Positions 1 through 5,682 of a stretch of 57,683 bases of DNA are shown piece by piece. The position numbers and the translations under genes were made by a program. The stretch is taken from positions 1-57,683 of the IMG/VR virus record IMGVR_UViG_3300045283_000159; one strand, 5' to 3'. Position 1 is the first letter of the stretch. Each line of letters opens with the position of its first letter. Origin of the DNA: a virus. The notes under the pieces were generated by a model. It searched no databases. It had not been told where the DNA came from and saw only the letters and a program-made list of their open reading frames with translations.

Positions 1-79
1 CGCTGTAGGCGAGGCCGCCGAGGATCTGCGTCCGCAGCGGGTCGGGGGCGGCGGGCCCGGCGTCCCAGGGCGTCATCAT
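1..79 (-). CDS. Partial hypothetical protein, runs off the left edge
   Basis: Reading leftwards from an ATG at 79, 26 codons stay open to the window edge with essentially every third base G or C, as in the neighbours. It follows the stop of the next gene (91-93) by 11 bases, so it looks like the last visible member of the minus-strand operon. The visible N-terminus (MMTPWDAGPAAPDPLRTQIL) is not recognised. A second ATG at 76 is possible. Confidence 0.5.
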   Translation of the reverse strand, partial: MMTPWDAGPAAPDPLRTQILGGLAYS

Positions 80-90
80 GTCCGGCCAGC

Positions 91-366
91 TCACGAGGCC
101 ACCTCTGCCCACTGGCGCCGCAGCTCTTCCATGGACTCGTGGTGCTTGCGGGCGGTGCGGATCCGGACGGTACCCAGGTGGAAGTTGACCACCCCGGCTG
201 CGAGCGTGACGATGTTGAACCAGGCGATCCACCGTAGCGAGGGGGCTGACAGGTCCCATGCGGTCAGGCCGATGGCGGCGAGGATGAAGCTGACGCCGAT
301 GGCGCGGCCGATCCAGCCGGGGCGCGTGCTTTCCAGGTCGGTCATTTGCAGATCAGGCGGCAGCAT
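91..366 (-). CDS. Small membrane protein, unknown function
   Basis: 91 residues. Two hydrophobic segments (about residues 22-38 and 46-62) flank a short loop, and a charged C-terminal tail (about 67-91) is probably cytoplasmic. The ATG at 366 shares one base with the upstream gene's stop (TGATG), which supports this start and translational coupling. Family not recognised. Confidence 0.75.
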   Translation of the reverse strand: MLPPDLQMTDLESTRPGWIGRAIGVSFILAAIGLTAWDLSAPSLRWIAWFNIVTLAAGVVNFHLGTVRIRTARKHHESMEELRRQWAEVAS

Positions 367-659
367 CACCGGGTCACCTCCGCAGCCACGCGGACCGGGT
401 TGATGGCCACGTCGATCTCGGCCTCGAAGACCTTGCCGTCGGACTTGCGGCGCAGCAGGACTGCCATGCCGTCGTCGTCCTCGTATCCGGGGACCTCTTC
501 GCCGCTGACGATCTCGAAGTCCTCGCCGCCGAGGTGCAGCGTGTCGAAGCTGCCCCACAGGTGCTCGCAGAGCATCAGGCCGAGGTCACCGTCACGCTTC
601 ATGCGCTGGTGGAAGTCGTCTTCGCGCTGCTGGCGCTCTGCTTCGGTCTCGGCGGTCAT
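366..659 (-). CDS. Hypothetical acidic protein
   Basis: 97 residues, soluble, rich in Glu and Asp (EEVPGYEDDDG near the middle), starting with a charged helix of Glu, Gln and Arg. ATGA overlap with the upstream 66-residue gene and TGATG junction with the downstream membrane protein place it in the coupled minus-strand operon. No family recognised. Confidence 0.75.
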   Translation of the reverse strand: MTAETEAERQQREDDFHQRMKRDGDLGLMLCEHLWGSFDTLHLGGEDFEIVSGEEVPGYEDDDGMAVLLRRKSDGKVFEAEIDVAINPVRVAAEVTR

Positions 660-856
660 AGCGTCGCCGCCTCTCTGCGGGCGGCCGCGGTGCCGGTGTC
701 GACCCTGGCGATGGAGGCGAGGTACCGGTAGTCCTTCACGGTCTGGTAGACGAGGACCTTGGCGGCCTGCCCGCCGGCGAGCTGGTCTTCGAGCCAGTCG
801 GCTTGCCGGTCGAGGGCTGCGGCGATGGTGTTGAACGCTTCGATGATGTCGTTCAC
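656..856 (-). CDS. Hypothetical small protein
   Basis: 66 residues from a GTG at 856 that overlaps the previous stop as GTGA. The sequence is mostly predicted helix (VNDIIEAFNTIAAALDRQAD...). No motif recognised. The start is chosen because it makes the same four-base overlap used throughout this operon. Confidence 0.7.
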   Translation of the reverse strand: MNDIIEAFNTIAAALDRQADWLEDQLAGGQAAKVLVYQTVKDYRYLASIARVDTGTAAARREAATL

Positions 857-1023
857 CGGGTCACCGCCGGAGGCAATCCGAGGGCTGCCCGCCACTCCTG
901 CGGGTCGTGCCCGGCCTTGTGTTCGTGCCACTCGCGGCCGACGTTCAGGCTTTGCCCGCAGACCGGGCATGGCGCGTGGGTGGTGTCGTGCCACCACTGC
1001 CGTATCCGCTGGATGGGGTTCAT
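853..1023 (-). CDS. Zinc-ribbon-like small protein
   Basis: 56 residues. It carries CPVCGQSLN followed by a His-containing stretch (REWHEHKAGH), a plausible Cys2-His2 zinc site. ATG at 1023 overlaps the stop of the 222-residue gene (ATGA) and its own stop overlaps the GTG of the next gene (GTGA), so both ends are fixed by coupling. Function unknown; small zinc proteins are frequent in early regions of actinophages. Confidence 0.7.
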   Translation of the reverse strand: MNPIQRIRQWWHDTTHAPCPVCGQSLNVGREWHEHKAGHDPQEWRAALGLPPAVTR

Positions 1024-1688
1024 CGCCGGCCTGCCGTGTACCGGCCGCGCCCGGAGCCGAGGTGGTCCTCCGACGCGAGCATGACGTCGACGGCCAGGAT
1101 CGCGCCGGGGCAGACGCAGTCAGCGTCGAGGTTCCCCCAGTCGTGCCGCTTGCAGGTAATGATCACGCCGCGTCCGTACACCTCAAGCTGTCCCTGCCGC
1201 GCCTTCCACGCCTCGCCCTGCTGGCAGTCGGGGCAGGTCCAGATGAAGTCGGTGTCGAACGCCCACCCGGCGCGGACGGCGAGCCAGTTGACGTGCCCGA
1301 TGATCCGGGTCCGCTCGAGGATCCCGTCAGGGACGGGCGGGGGGGTGCCGCAGTGCCCGCACGGCAGCGGGGTGAGCTTGGGTCCCCACGTGTCGTCGCG
1401 GGTGAGGGCGTCGCCGATGCTGATGGCGGGCCGGCCGATGGCGCGCATGGGCCCGGTGGTGGCGGCGTACCCGGCGGGTGCGGGTTCGGGGGGCTGGTAG
1501 CGGGGTTCGGCGCGGAGCGGGCCGATGGGCTCGGTGCGGGGGCCGGGGTCGGGCAGGCCTACGTCGGACGCGCCGGCGAACTCGATGGTGGTGGCGTCGT
1601 AGCCGGCTGTGCGCAGCTGCGGTACGGGCTCGGCGCGGCGGTGGCGTTCCTCGCGGCGGGTGCGCCGGGCTGATTTGGAGGATGTCAC
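1020..1688 (-). CDS. Hypothetical protein with Cys-rich C-terminal half
   Basis: 222 residues from a GTG at 1688 preceded by an AAGGGA-type ribosome site. The N-terminal half is Arg/Pro/Ala-rich and probably disordered. The C-terminal half has paired cysteines (CGHCG, then CPDCQ) and a later Cys-rich stretch (CKRHDWG...CVCPG), suggesting two zinc-binding knuckles. Family not recognised. It is the second largest gene of the minus-strand left operon. Confidence 0.7.
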   Translation of the reverse strand: MTSSKSARRTRREERHRRAEPVPQLRTAGYDATTIEFAGASDVGLPDPGPRTEPIGPLRAEPRYQPPEPAPAGYAATTGPMRAIGRPAISIGDALTRDDTWGPKLTPLPCGHCGTPPPVPDGILERTRIIGHVNWLAVRAGWAFDTDFIWTCPDCQQGEAWKARQGQLEVYGRGVIITCKRHDWGNLDADCVCPGAILAVDVMLASEDHLGSGRGRYTAGRR

Positions 1689-1770
1689 TGGTTGTTATCC
1701 CTTCGTCTGTTTTGTTAACATGTGAGCGGTTGTTGTCCCGCTCGTTGGCCCGGTCGTTGCGTTGGCTCGC

Positions 1771-1788
1771 ACGGCCGGGCCGTTTTTT
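1771..1788 (+). terminator. Short GC hairpin followed by six T (plus-strand terminator)
   Basis: ACGGC-cgg-GCCGT is followed directly by TTTTTT on the plus strand, a compact intrinsic-terminator shape. No plus-strand gene lies upstream, so it would stop antisense transcription into the minus-strand operon. On the minus strand the T-run precedes the hairpin as A residues, so it is not a terminator for those genes. Confidence 0.45.
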
Positions 1789-1792
1789 GCGT

Positions 1793-2008
1793 CTAGGCGG
1801 CTGTAACCAGCCGGGTGATGCCTTCTGCGCGCTCGTAGCGGATGCGCTCGTGGTTGCGCACCACGACGCGGCCGAACGCGGGGTGGCCGAACGCGGGAAT
1901 GCCGTGCTGCGGCGGGTGTACGTGCCGTCCGACATCACGGCCGGAGCCGCACGCGGAGCCGTCGCAGTCCACCTCAAGGTTGCTCAGCGGGATGTCGTCG
2001 GCGTTCAT
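1793..2008 (-). CDS. Hypothetical small protein
   Basis: 71 residues from an ATG at 2008. It begins with an acidic stretch (MNADDIPLSNLEVDCDG) followed by a Gly/His/Arg-rich region containing a short internal repeat (IPAFGHPAFG). It sits 16 bp downstream of the XRE regulator and is probably co-transcribed with it. No family recognised. Confidence 0.6.
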   Translation of the reverse strand: MNADDIPLSNLEVDCDGSACGSGRDVGRHVHPPQHGIPAFGHPAFGRVVVRNHERIRYERAEGITRLVTAA

Positions 2009-2024
2009 GAGTCCTCTTTCGTGT

Positions 2025-2294
2025 CTAGGAGGCCAGGGCCTTCGGCTCCGGCTCGCTCACGTCCTCGTCGCCGGTCCAGTCGCTGATGTCGCTCAGCCTG
2101 ACGCGGAGCCCGCGGGCGATCGGGCGGAGAGTCCTGATGGCGACCGGCCTGGGCGTGCCCCGGCTGGTGATGTCCCAGATCCTGTCCCGGTGCACGCCGA
2201 TCTCCCGGGCGAAGTCGCTGATGCTGTCGCCGCGCCGCCGGATCAGCGCGCGGATCTTGACTTTGTCCGGCACTGCGCTCGGTATGTCTGGCAT
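2025..2294 (-). CDS. XRE-family HTH transcriptional regulator
   Basis: 89 residues. A Cro/CI-type helix-turn-helix spans about residues 12-65, with the typical 'IRRRGDSISDFAREIGVHRDRIW' pattern broken over helices 2 and 3, followed by an acidic tail. The protein is small enough to be a Cro-like or prophage switch regulator. ATG 2294 abuts a perfect inverted repeat (2295-2320), suggesting autoregulation. It is transcribed divergently from the HTH gene at 2503, the arrangement expected of a lysogeny or transfer control switch. Which of the two acts as repressor cannot be decided. Confidence 0.8.
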   Translation of the reverse strand: MPDIPSAVPDKVKIRALIRRRGDSISDFAREIGVHRDRIWDITSRGTPRPVAIRTLRPIARGLRVRLSDISDWTGDEDVSEPEPKALAS

Positions 2295-2320
2295 GTGGAG
2301 ACCATAAGCCTCGTCTCCAC
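2295..2320. promoter_or_regulatory. Inverted-repeat operator at the XRE gene start
   Basis: GTGGAGAC (2295-2302), ten-base spacer, GTCTCCAC (2313-2320): perfect 8-bp arms that extend by two more matches after one mismatch on each side. It touches the start codon of the XRE gene and occupies the position of its leader or promoter, so it is a likely operator for that regulator or for its divergent partner. Confidence 0.6.
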
Positions 2321-2333
2321 GTGCCGTCAACCC

Positions 2334-2393
2334 AATCGCAGGTAAATCGCAGTCGGCGGCATCAGCGATATATCTGCGGTAACTCTGCGGTAA
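2334..2393. repeat. Two sets of 11-bp-period direct repeats in the divergent promoter region
   Basis: AATCGCAG occurs at 2334-2341 and 2345-2352; TCTGCGGTAA occurs at 2373-2382 and 2384-2393. Both pairs repeat every 11 bp, about one helical turn, so they present identical faces on the same side of the DNA. They lie between the divergent HTH genes (2294 and 2503) and are candidate binding sites of one of the two regulators. Confidence 0.55.
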
Positions 2394-2502
2394 GCGGTCT
2401 AAGCTGCGCTTTCCTGCTACGGTGGGGGTTGCTTGACGGCAACCGGAACGGCAGTCACAGTCAGTACGGAGCGGTACATCCGGGCACGAAGGGGACGCAG
2501 CC

Positions 2503-3111
2503 ATGCCAGCTAACCGGAGACGGTCCGCGGCGACCGCGCCATACGACAGGTGGGAGCTGCTCGGCAGGCTCCTGGAGACCCGCCGCCGGGTTCTCGGTCA
2601 CACCTGGCGGACCACGTTCGAGCGTGACCGTGGCGTCAACACGCGGCTCGCCGCCGAGATCGAGAAGGCAGCCAAGGACCGGGTCAACCACTTCATGCCC
2701 GGGACGCTGCAGCTGGTCGCTGAGGGGTACCAGGTAACGTACGAGTCGGTGCTTGCCCTGCTGCGCGGCGAGAGGGACGACCTGGTCCCGGCCGCGCCCG
2801 CCGCGCCCGCGCCCGTCGTGCCCCTCTTCCCCGACGAGCCGCCGGGGTGGCTGGCGGACGAGCCGGGGAGGTCCGCGGCGAACCGCCCCTACATGGAACG
2901 GATCCGGGGCCGCCTGGACGTGCTCCGCCTCCAGGGCGTCACCGCCCCGTCGGGCGCGCAGCTGTTCGGCGAGGGCACCCCCGACGCGCGGGAGTGGGAT
3001 AAGTATTCCGCCGACTGGGAGACCCGCGACGTGGTGTGGTTCGTCGCGGACCTCCAGCGCCGCGCCGCCGCCCGCGAGGCCGGCCCGGAGGAGAACTCCC
3101 ACGGCGCGTAA
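2503..3111 (+). CDS. HTH-type DNA-binding protein (XRE-like)
   Basis: 202 residues. Residues about 15-90 resemble the XRE-like regulators common in actinomycete mobile elements (WELLGRLLETRRRVLG, then MPGTLQLVAEGYQVTYESVL). A Pro/Ala linker and an alpha-helical C-terminal domain follow. It is divergent to the smaller XRE gene across a repeat-rich 208-bp intergenic region, so the pair probably controls the lysogenic or transfer decision. The ATG lies 10 bp after an AAGGGG ribosome-site-like run. Confidence 0.75.
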   Translation: MPANRRRSAATAPYDRWELLGRLLETRRRVLGHTWRTTFERDRGVNTRLAAEIEKAAKDRVNHFMPGTLQLVAEGYQVTYESVLALLRGERDDLVPAAPAAPAPVVPLFPDEPPGWLADEPGRSAANRPYMERIRGRLDVLRLQGVTAPSGAQLFGEGTPDAREWDKYSADWETRDVVWFVADLQRRAAAREAGPEENSHGA

Positions 3112-3305
3112 CATCGCAGGCCCGGGGCTTATGTCGCGTTTGCCCGTGACGCCCGTCATGGTTATCGTCTACATTCCGTGTAACACTTGCGCACCCGCGT
3201 GCGCTTCGCGTATGACGAACCTTTGAGGATTGCCGCAAAGTGAGACGCCCGTCGCGGAGCGGAGCGGCCCGGGACCCCCGGGCGGGCCTGGCATGGGAGG
3301 GGCAG

Positions 3306-3653
3306 ATGGCTGAACCCGCGTGCGCGGGCGAGGGCGGGGGAAGACCCGGCCACCCGGAGGCGGCGGTGCTGGACCCGCGGAAGCTCATCTGGGCTGACGT
3401 GCGGCACGACCTGGTCCTGTGGGCGGAGACGGCCGCCAGGCAGGTCGCCATCCTGGCCACCCGCCCGGATGACGATCCCGCGCGGGAGGTGGCCCGGCTG
3501 TGCCTGGCCGGCTTTGAGCGGGCGTTTGAGATGGCCTGCAAGTGGAAGGTGGACGAGGCGGTCCTGGAAGCCCAGTGGCAGGCCGGGTACGACGAGGGCT
3601 ACCGGGCATGCAAGGCGAACCGGTGCCGCCTCGAGGTGATCGACGGCGGCTAG
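3306..3653 (+). CDS. Hypothetical protein
   Basis: 115 residues. ATG 3306 has a strong GGGAGGGGCAG ribosome site directly upstream, which decides against a longer in-frame start. The central part is a helix-rich segment (WAETAARQVAILA...LCLAGFERAFEMACKWK) with a Tyr/Gly/Cys tail. Converges on, and overlaps by 4 bp, the minus-strand gene ending at 3650. Upstream (3267-3283) is a short GCCCGGG/CCCGGGC hairpin. Function unknown. Confidence 0.65.
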   Translation: MAEPACAGEGGGRPGHPEAAVLDPRKLIWADVRHDLVLWAETAARQVAILATRPDDDPAREVARLCLAGFERAFEMACKWKVDEAVLEAQWQAGYDEGYRACKANRCRLEVIDGG

Positions 3654-3895
3654 CCGCCCAGCCTGGCGAGCAGCACGTCAAGCCGGGCCAGCAGGTCATC
3701 GAGCTTGCGGCACGGCCGCAGCTCGGTCCCGCTCCTGCTGCCGGCCGCGTCCTCGATCCACGCCCGCCAGAGCTCCCCGGCACGCCAGATGCTCACTTCA
3801 GGGTGCGCGCGCTCATACTCGGCGGCCGCGGCTCCGAGCTGTCTGCTGATCCCCTCCATGACCGCAGGGTAAAACACCACGAAACCCGGCGTCAT
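3650..3895 (-). CDS. Hypothetical protein, possibly DNA-associated
   Basis: 81 residues from ATG 3895, which overlaps the HNH stop as ATGA. A Trp-rich central helix (SIWRAGELWRAWIEDAAG) is followed by a Leu-rich C-terminal helix (LDDLLARLDVLLARLGG) that could form a coiled coil. No family recognised. Translationally coupled to the HNH endonuclease gene. Confidence 0.6.
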   Translation of the reverse strand: MTPGFVVFYPAVMEGISRQLGAAAAEYERAHPEVSIWRAGELWRAWIEDAAGSRSGTELRPCRKLDDLLARLDVLLARLGG

Positions 3896-4563
3896 CCAGC
3901 CAGCGGGCCGCTCTCGTCGATATCGAACAGTTCCGTCTGGACAAGCTTGGCGGTAAGGCATGTCGCGACCTTGGCGTTCGCCACCCTCAAACGCGCCGCC
4001 GCGCGCTCCATCCGGTCGGGGTTATCCCCGAACATCGCGACGCCAACGTTGCAGCGCGCGCACGCGAGGCCGCGAATGCACCGGCCGCACGACGTATTGC
4101 CCGGGCAGCACGAGTGATCATGGTCAACGTGGATGTTGCGCTTATTTTCAAGATCTACGGGCTCGCTGCAGAGATAGCAAAGGCCGCCCTGCTCGGCGAG
4201 TAGCCGACTCCACTGATCAGCGGAGAGCCCGTATTTCCGTTTGAGCGTATAGTCAAACGCCTGGGCAGGAGTACGAGCATCTTTCTTCCCCTGGGCGCGG
4301 CGTTTTGCTGAGTACTGACGCGACTGCTCCCGGGACTTCTCGGGATTAGCCGCACGCCAGCGTCGCCGCTGGATGCGGTTGGCCTCATTGAGTCGATCGC
4401 GGTTCGCTTCCCGGTAGCGGCGCTTGTATTCCAGCTGTCGCTGCTTTACCTCCTCTGGGGCGTTCGCCCGGGACCGGCGCTCGTATCCGCTCTGCTTCTC
4501 CCGGTTTGCCCCACGCCAGCGACGCTCGTATTCGCGCCGCTTCTCGGGATCTTTGCGTGGCAC
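3892..4563 (-). CDS. HNH endonuclease, recombination endonuclease VII family
   Basis: 223 residues, GTG start at 4563. The N-terminal about 95 residues are basic repeats of the form (R/Y)REANR, seen in free-standing homing enzymes of this family. The C-terminal half has the endonuclease VII core: LLAEQGGLCYLC, the HVDHDHSC His-Asp-His motif, and RGLACARCNVGVAMFGDNPD, giving two Cys pairs for zinc plus the catalytic His and Asn. The downstream gene is coupled by ATGA. Related in architecture to the HNH at 38996-39664. Likely a mobile homing-type nuclease; DNA junction cleavage is the family's known activity. Confidence 0.85.
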   Translation of the reverse strand: MPRKDPEKRREYERRWRGANREKQSGYERRSRANAPEEVKQRQLEYKRRYREANRDRLNEANRIQRRRWRAANPEKSREQSRQYSAKRRAQGKKDARTPAQAFDYTLKRKYGLSADQWSRLLAEQGGLCYLCSEPVDLENKRNIHVDHDHSCCPGNTSCGRCIRGLACARCNVGVAMFGDNPDRMERAAARLRVANAKVATCLTAKLVQTELFDIDESGPLAG

Positions 4564-4569
4564 GACAGG

Positions 4570-5292
4570 TCATGCCTGCGGTTCGCGCTGCAGCTCGTCC
4601 AGGTACTGGCGCACAGCCTCATACATGTCCGGCATCAGGTCCCGCGTCTCGTCGATGCTGGCCCACCGGACCTCTTCCAGATCCTCCGGGTCACCGTTCA
4701 GCGGATCGCCCGGTCCTGCCTCGACGTGGCAGTACACCATGACTCGTGAGGTCTTCGGATGGATCCGGCGGCCGATGAACCGGACCGACTGCGCCTCCAG
4801 GCCGCTCTCGGCCCGGACCCGGCGGCGCAGCGCCCCGGCCGGCGACTCGCCTTCATGGATGTCGCCGCCCAGGAACGTCCACGGCGGGATGCCGTCGCGG
4901 CGCTTGGCGATGAGGACCCGCAGGTCCGGCGATGTGATGATGGCCAGCCCGACGTGGGGCTGCTCGGGGAGGGTGGCTGGTTCGGTCACGGGATTTCCCT
5001 TCTCTCGTGCGCGTGCGATGATCTGGCTGACCCGCGCCCTGGACACGCCCATGAACTCCGCCAGCTCGTCATGCGTGAGGCTGTGGGCGTCGGCCATGTA
5101 GGCGGCGAGCCAGCCGCGGAAGTCCGCGGTCTGGGTGCGCATCGTCTCGACGAGTTCGGTGAGGGCCTTGGCGGCTTCCCATGCCTCAGCCGTGTTCGGC
5201 CAGACCTGGATCGCGGTGGTGGCCCGGTAGAAAGCCTCGCGCATGTGCGTCATCTCGCCGCCCGGAGTGTCGCCCTTTATGTAACCCGTCAT
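4570..5292 (-). CDS. HTH-Nudix protein with degenerate Nudix box (Pif-like candidate)
   Basis: 240 residues. An HTH of sigma-70 region 4 type lies near residues 71-96 (DELAEFMGVSRARVSQIIAR), followed by a Nudix domain from about 112. The Nudix box GX5EX7REUXEEXGU is present as G143, E149, R157-R158-V, A161-E162-S-G164-L. Two of the consensus Glu residues are Arg158 and Ala161, so hydrolase activity may be weak or lost. HTH-Nudix proteins are common beside AICE transfer genes, and pSAM2 Pif, a transfer immunity factor, carries a Nudix motif. That link is by context, not by alignment. It is divergent from the TraB-like operon, which suits control of transfer. Confidence 0.75.
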   Translation of the reverse strand: MTGYIKGDTPGGEMTHMREAFYRATTAIQVWPNTAEAWEAAKALTELVETMRTQTADFRGWLAAYMADAHSLTHDELAEFMGVSRARVSQIIARAREKGNPVTEPATLPEQPHVGLAIITSPDLRVLIAKRRDGIPPWTFLGGDIHEGESPAGALRRRVRAESGLEAQSVRFIGRRIHPKTSRVMVYCHVEAGPGDPLNGDPEDLEEVRWASIDETRDLMPDMYEAVRQYLDELQREPQA

Positions 5293-5320
5293 GAAGCCTC
5301 AGTGTAAGGCAAGAGGCGGG

Positions 5321-5349
5321 TTGCGGCTATGTTAGGTGTGAGTTACGGT
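5321..5349 (+). promoter_or_regulatory. Candidate promoter of the transfer operon
   Basis: TTGCGG (5321-5326), 17-bp spacer, TACGGT (5344-5349), in the gap between the divergent Nudix gene and the TraB-like operon. The spacer holds GTTAGGTGTG, whose reverse complement recurs at 11029-11038 and nowhere else noticed, so it may be a shared operator. Confidence 0.45.
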
Positions 5350-5480
5350 GGTTGGCATGACCACCACTGCGGACGACCTGACGGCCCACCCCGCACATGA
5401 AAGCGAGGCCCGTGCGCTGCGAACGCCGAGCCTCGCCGCAGCCCGCCCTACCCGTAGCCCTACGAACAGGAGCATGACTG

Positions 5481-5627
5481 ATGACCGCCACGATACACGA
5501 GCCCACTGTCAGCGGCACGGACCCGCTGCCGGAGCCGGGCACCATCCCGTACTTCCGCCGGGAGCTCGACGCCGCCGCGGAACGCTGGGGCCTGGACCCT
5601 GTGCCGTGGGGCCCCCTGGCTGCCTGA
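5481..5627 (+). CDS. Small hypothetical protein upstream of TraB-like gene
   Basis: 48 residues with near-complete G/C third positions and a GGAG ribosome site 8 bases before ATG 5481. The protein ends in ELDAAAERWGLDPVPWGPLA. A different frame from ATG 5357 stays open to 5683 and ends on the TraB start as TGATG. Its codon use worsens after about 5470, so only the first part could be real and it is not called. Function unknown. Confidence 0.55.
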   Translation: MTATIHEPTVSGTDPLPEPGTIPYFRRELDAAAERWGLDPVPWGPLAA

Positions 5628-5633
5628 CCGCAC

Positions 5634-5666
5634 TGGCGGCGGCGTCCTTCCCCTGCGCCGCCGCCA
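5634..5666 (+). promoter_or_regulatory. Perfect 11-bp hairpin in the leader of the TraB-like gene
   Basis: TGGCGGCGGCG (5634-5644), 11-base loop, CGCCGCCGCCA (5656-5666). It ends 4 bases before the CTGGAG ribosome site of the TraB-like gene and has no T-run, so it looks like an mRNA structure controlling translation or transcript stability rather than a terminator. Confidence 0.55.
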
Positions 5667-5682
5667 TGAACTGGAGCACGTG

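Noticed and set aside
1327-1977. Long Arg/Pro-rich minus-strand open frame across the XRE operon
   Set aside because: It overlaps two better genes in another frame and its composition (Arg, Pro, His runs) is that of a shadow frame in very high-GC DNA.
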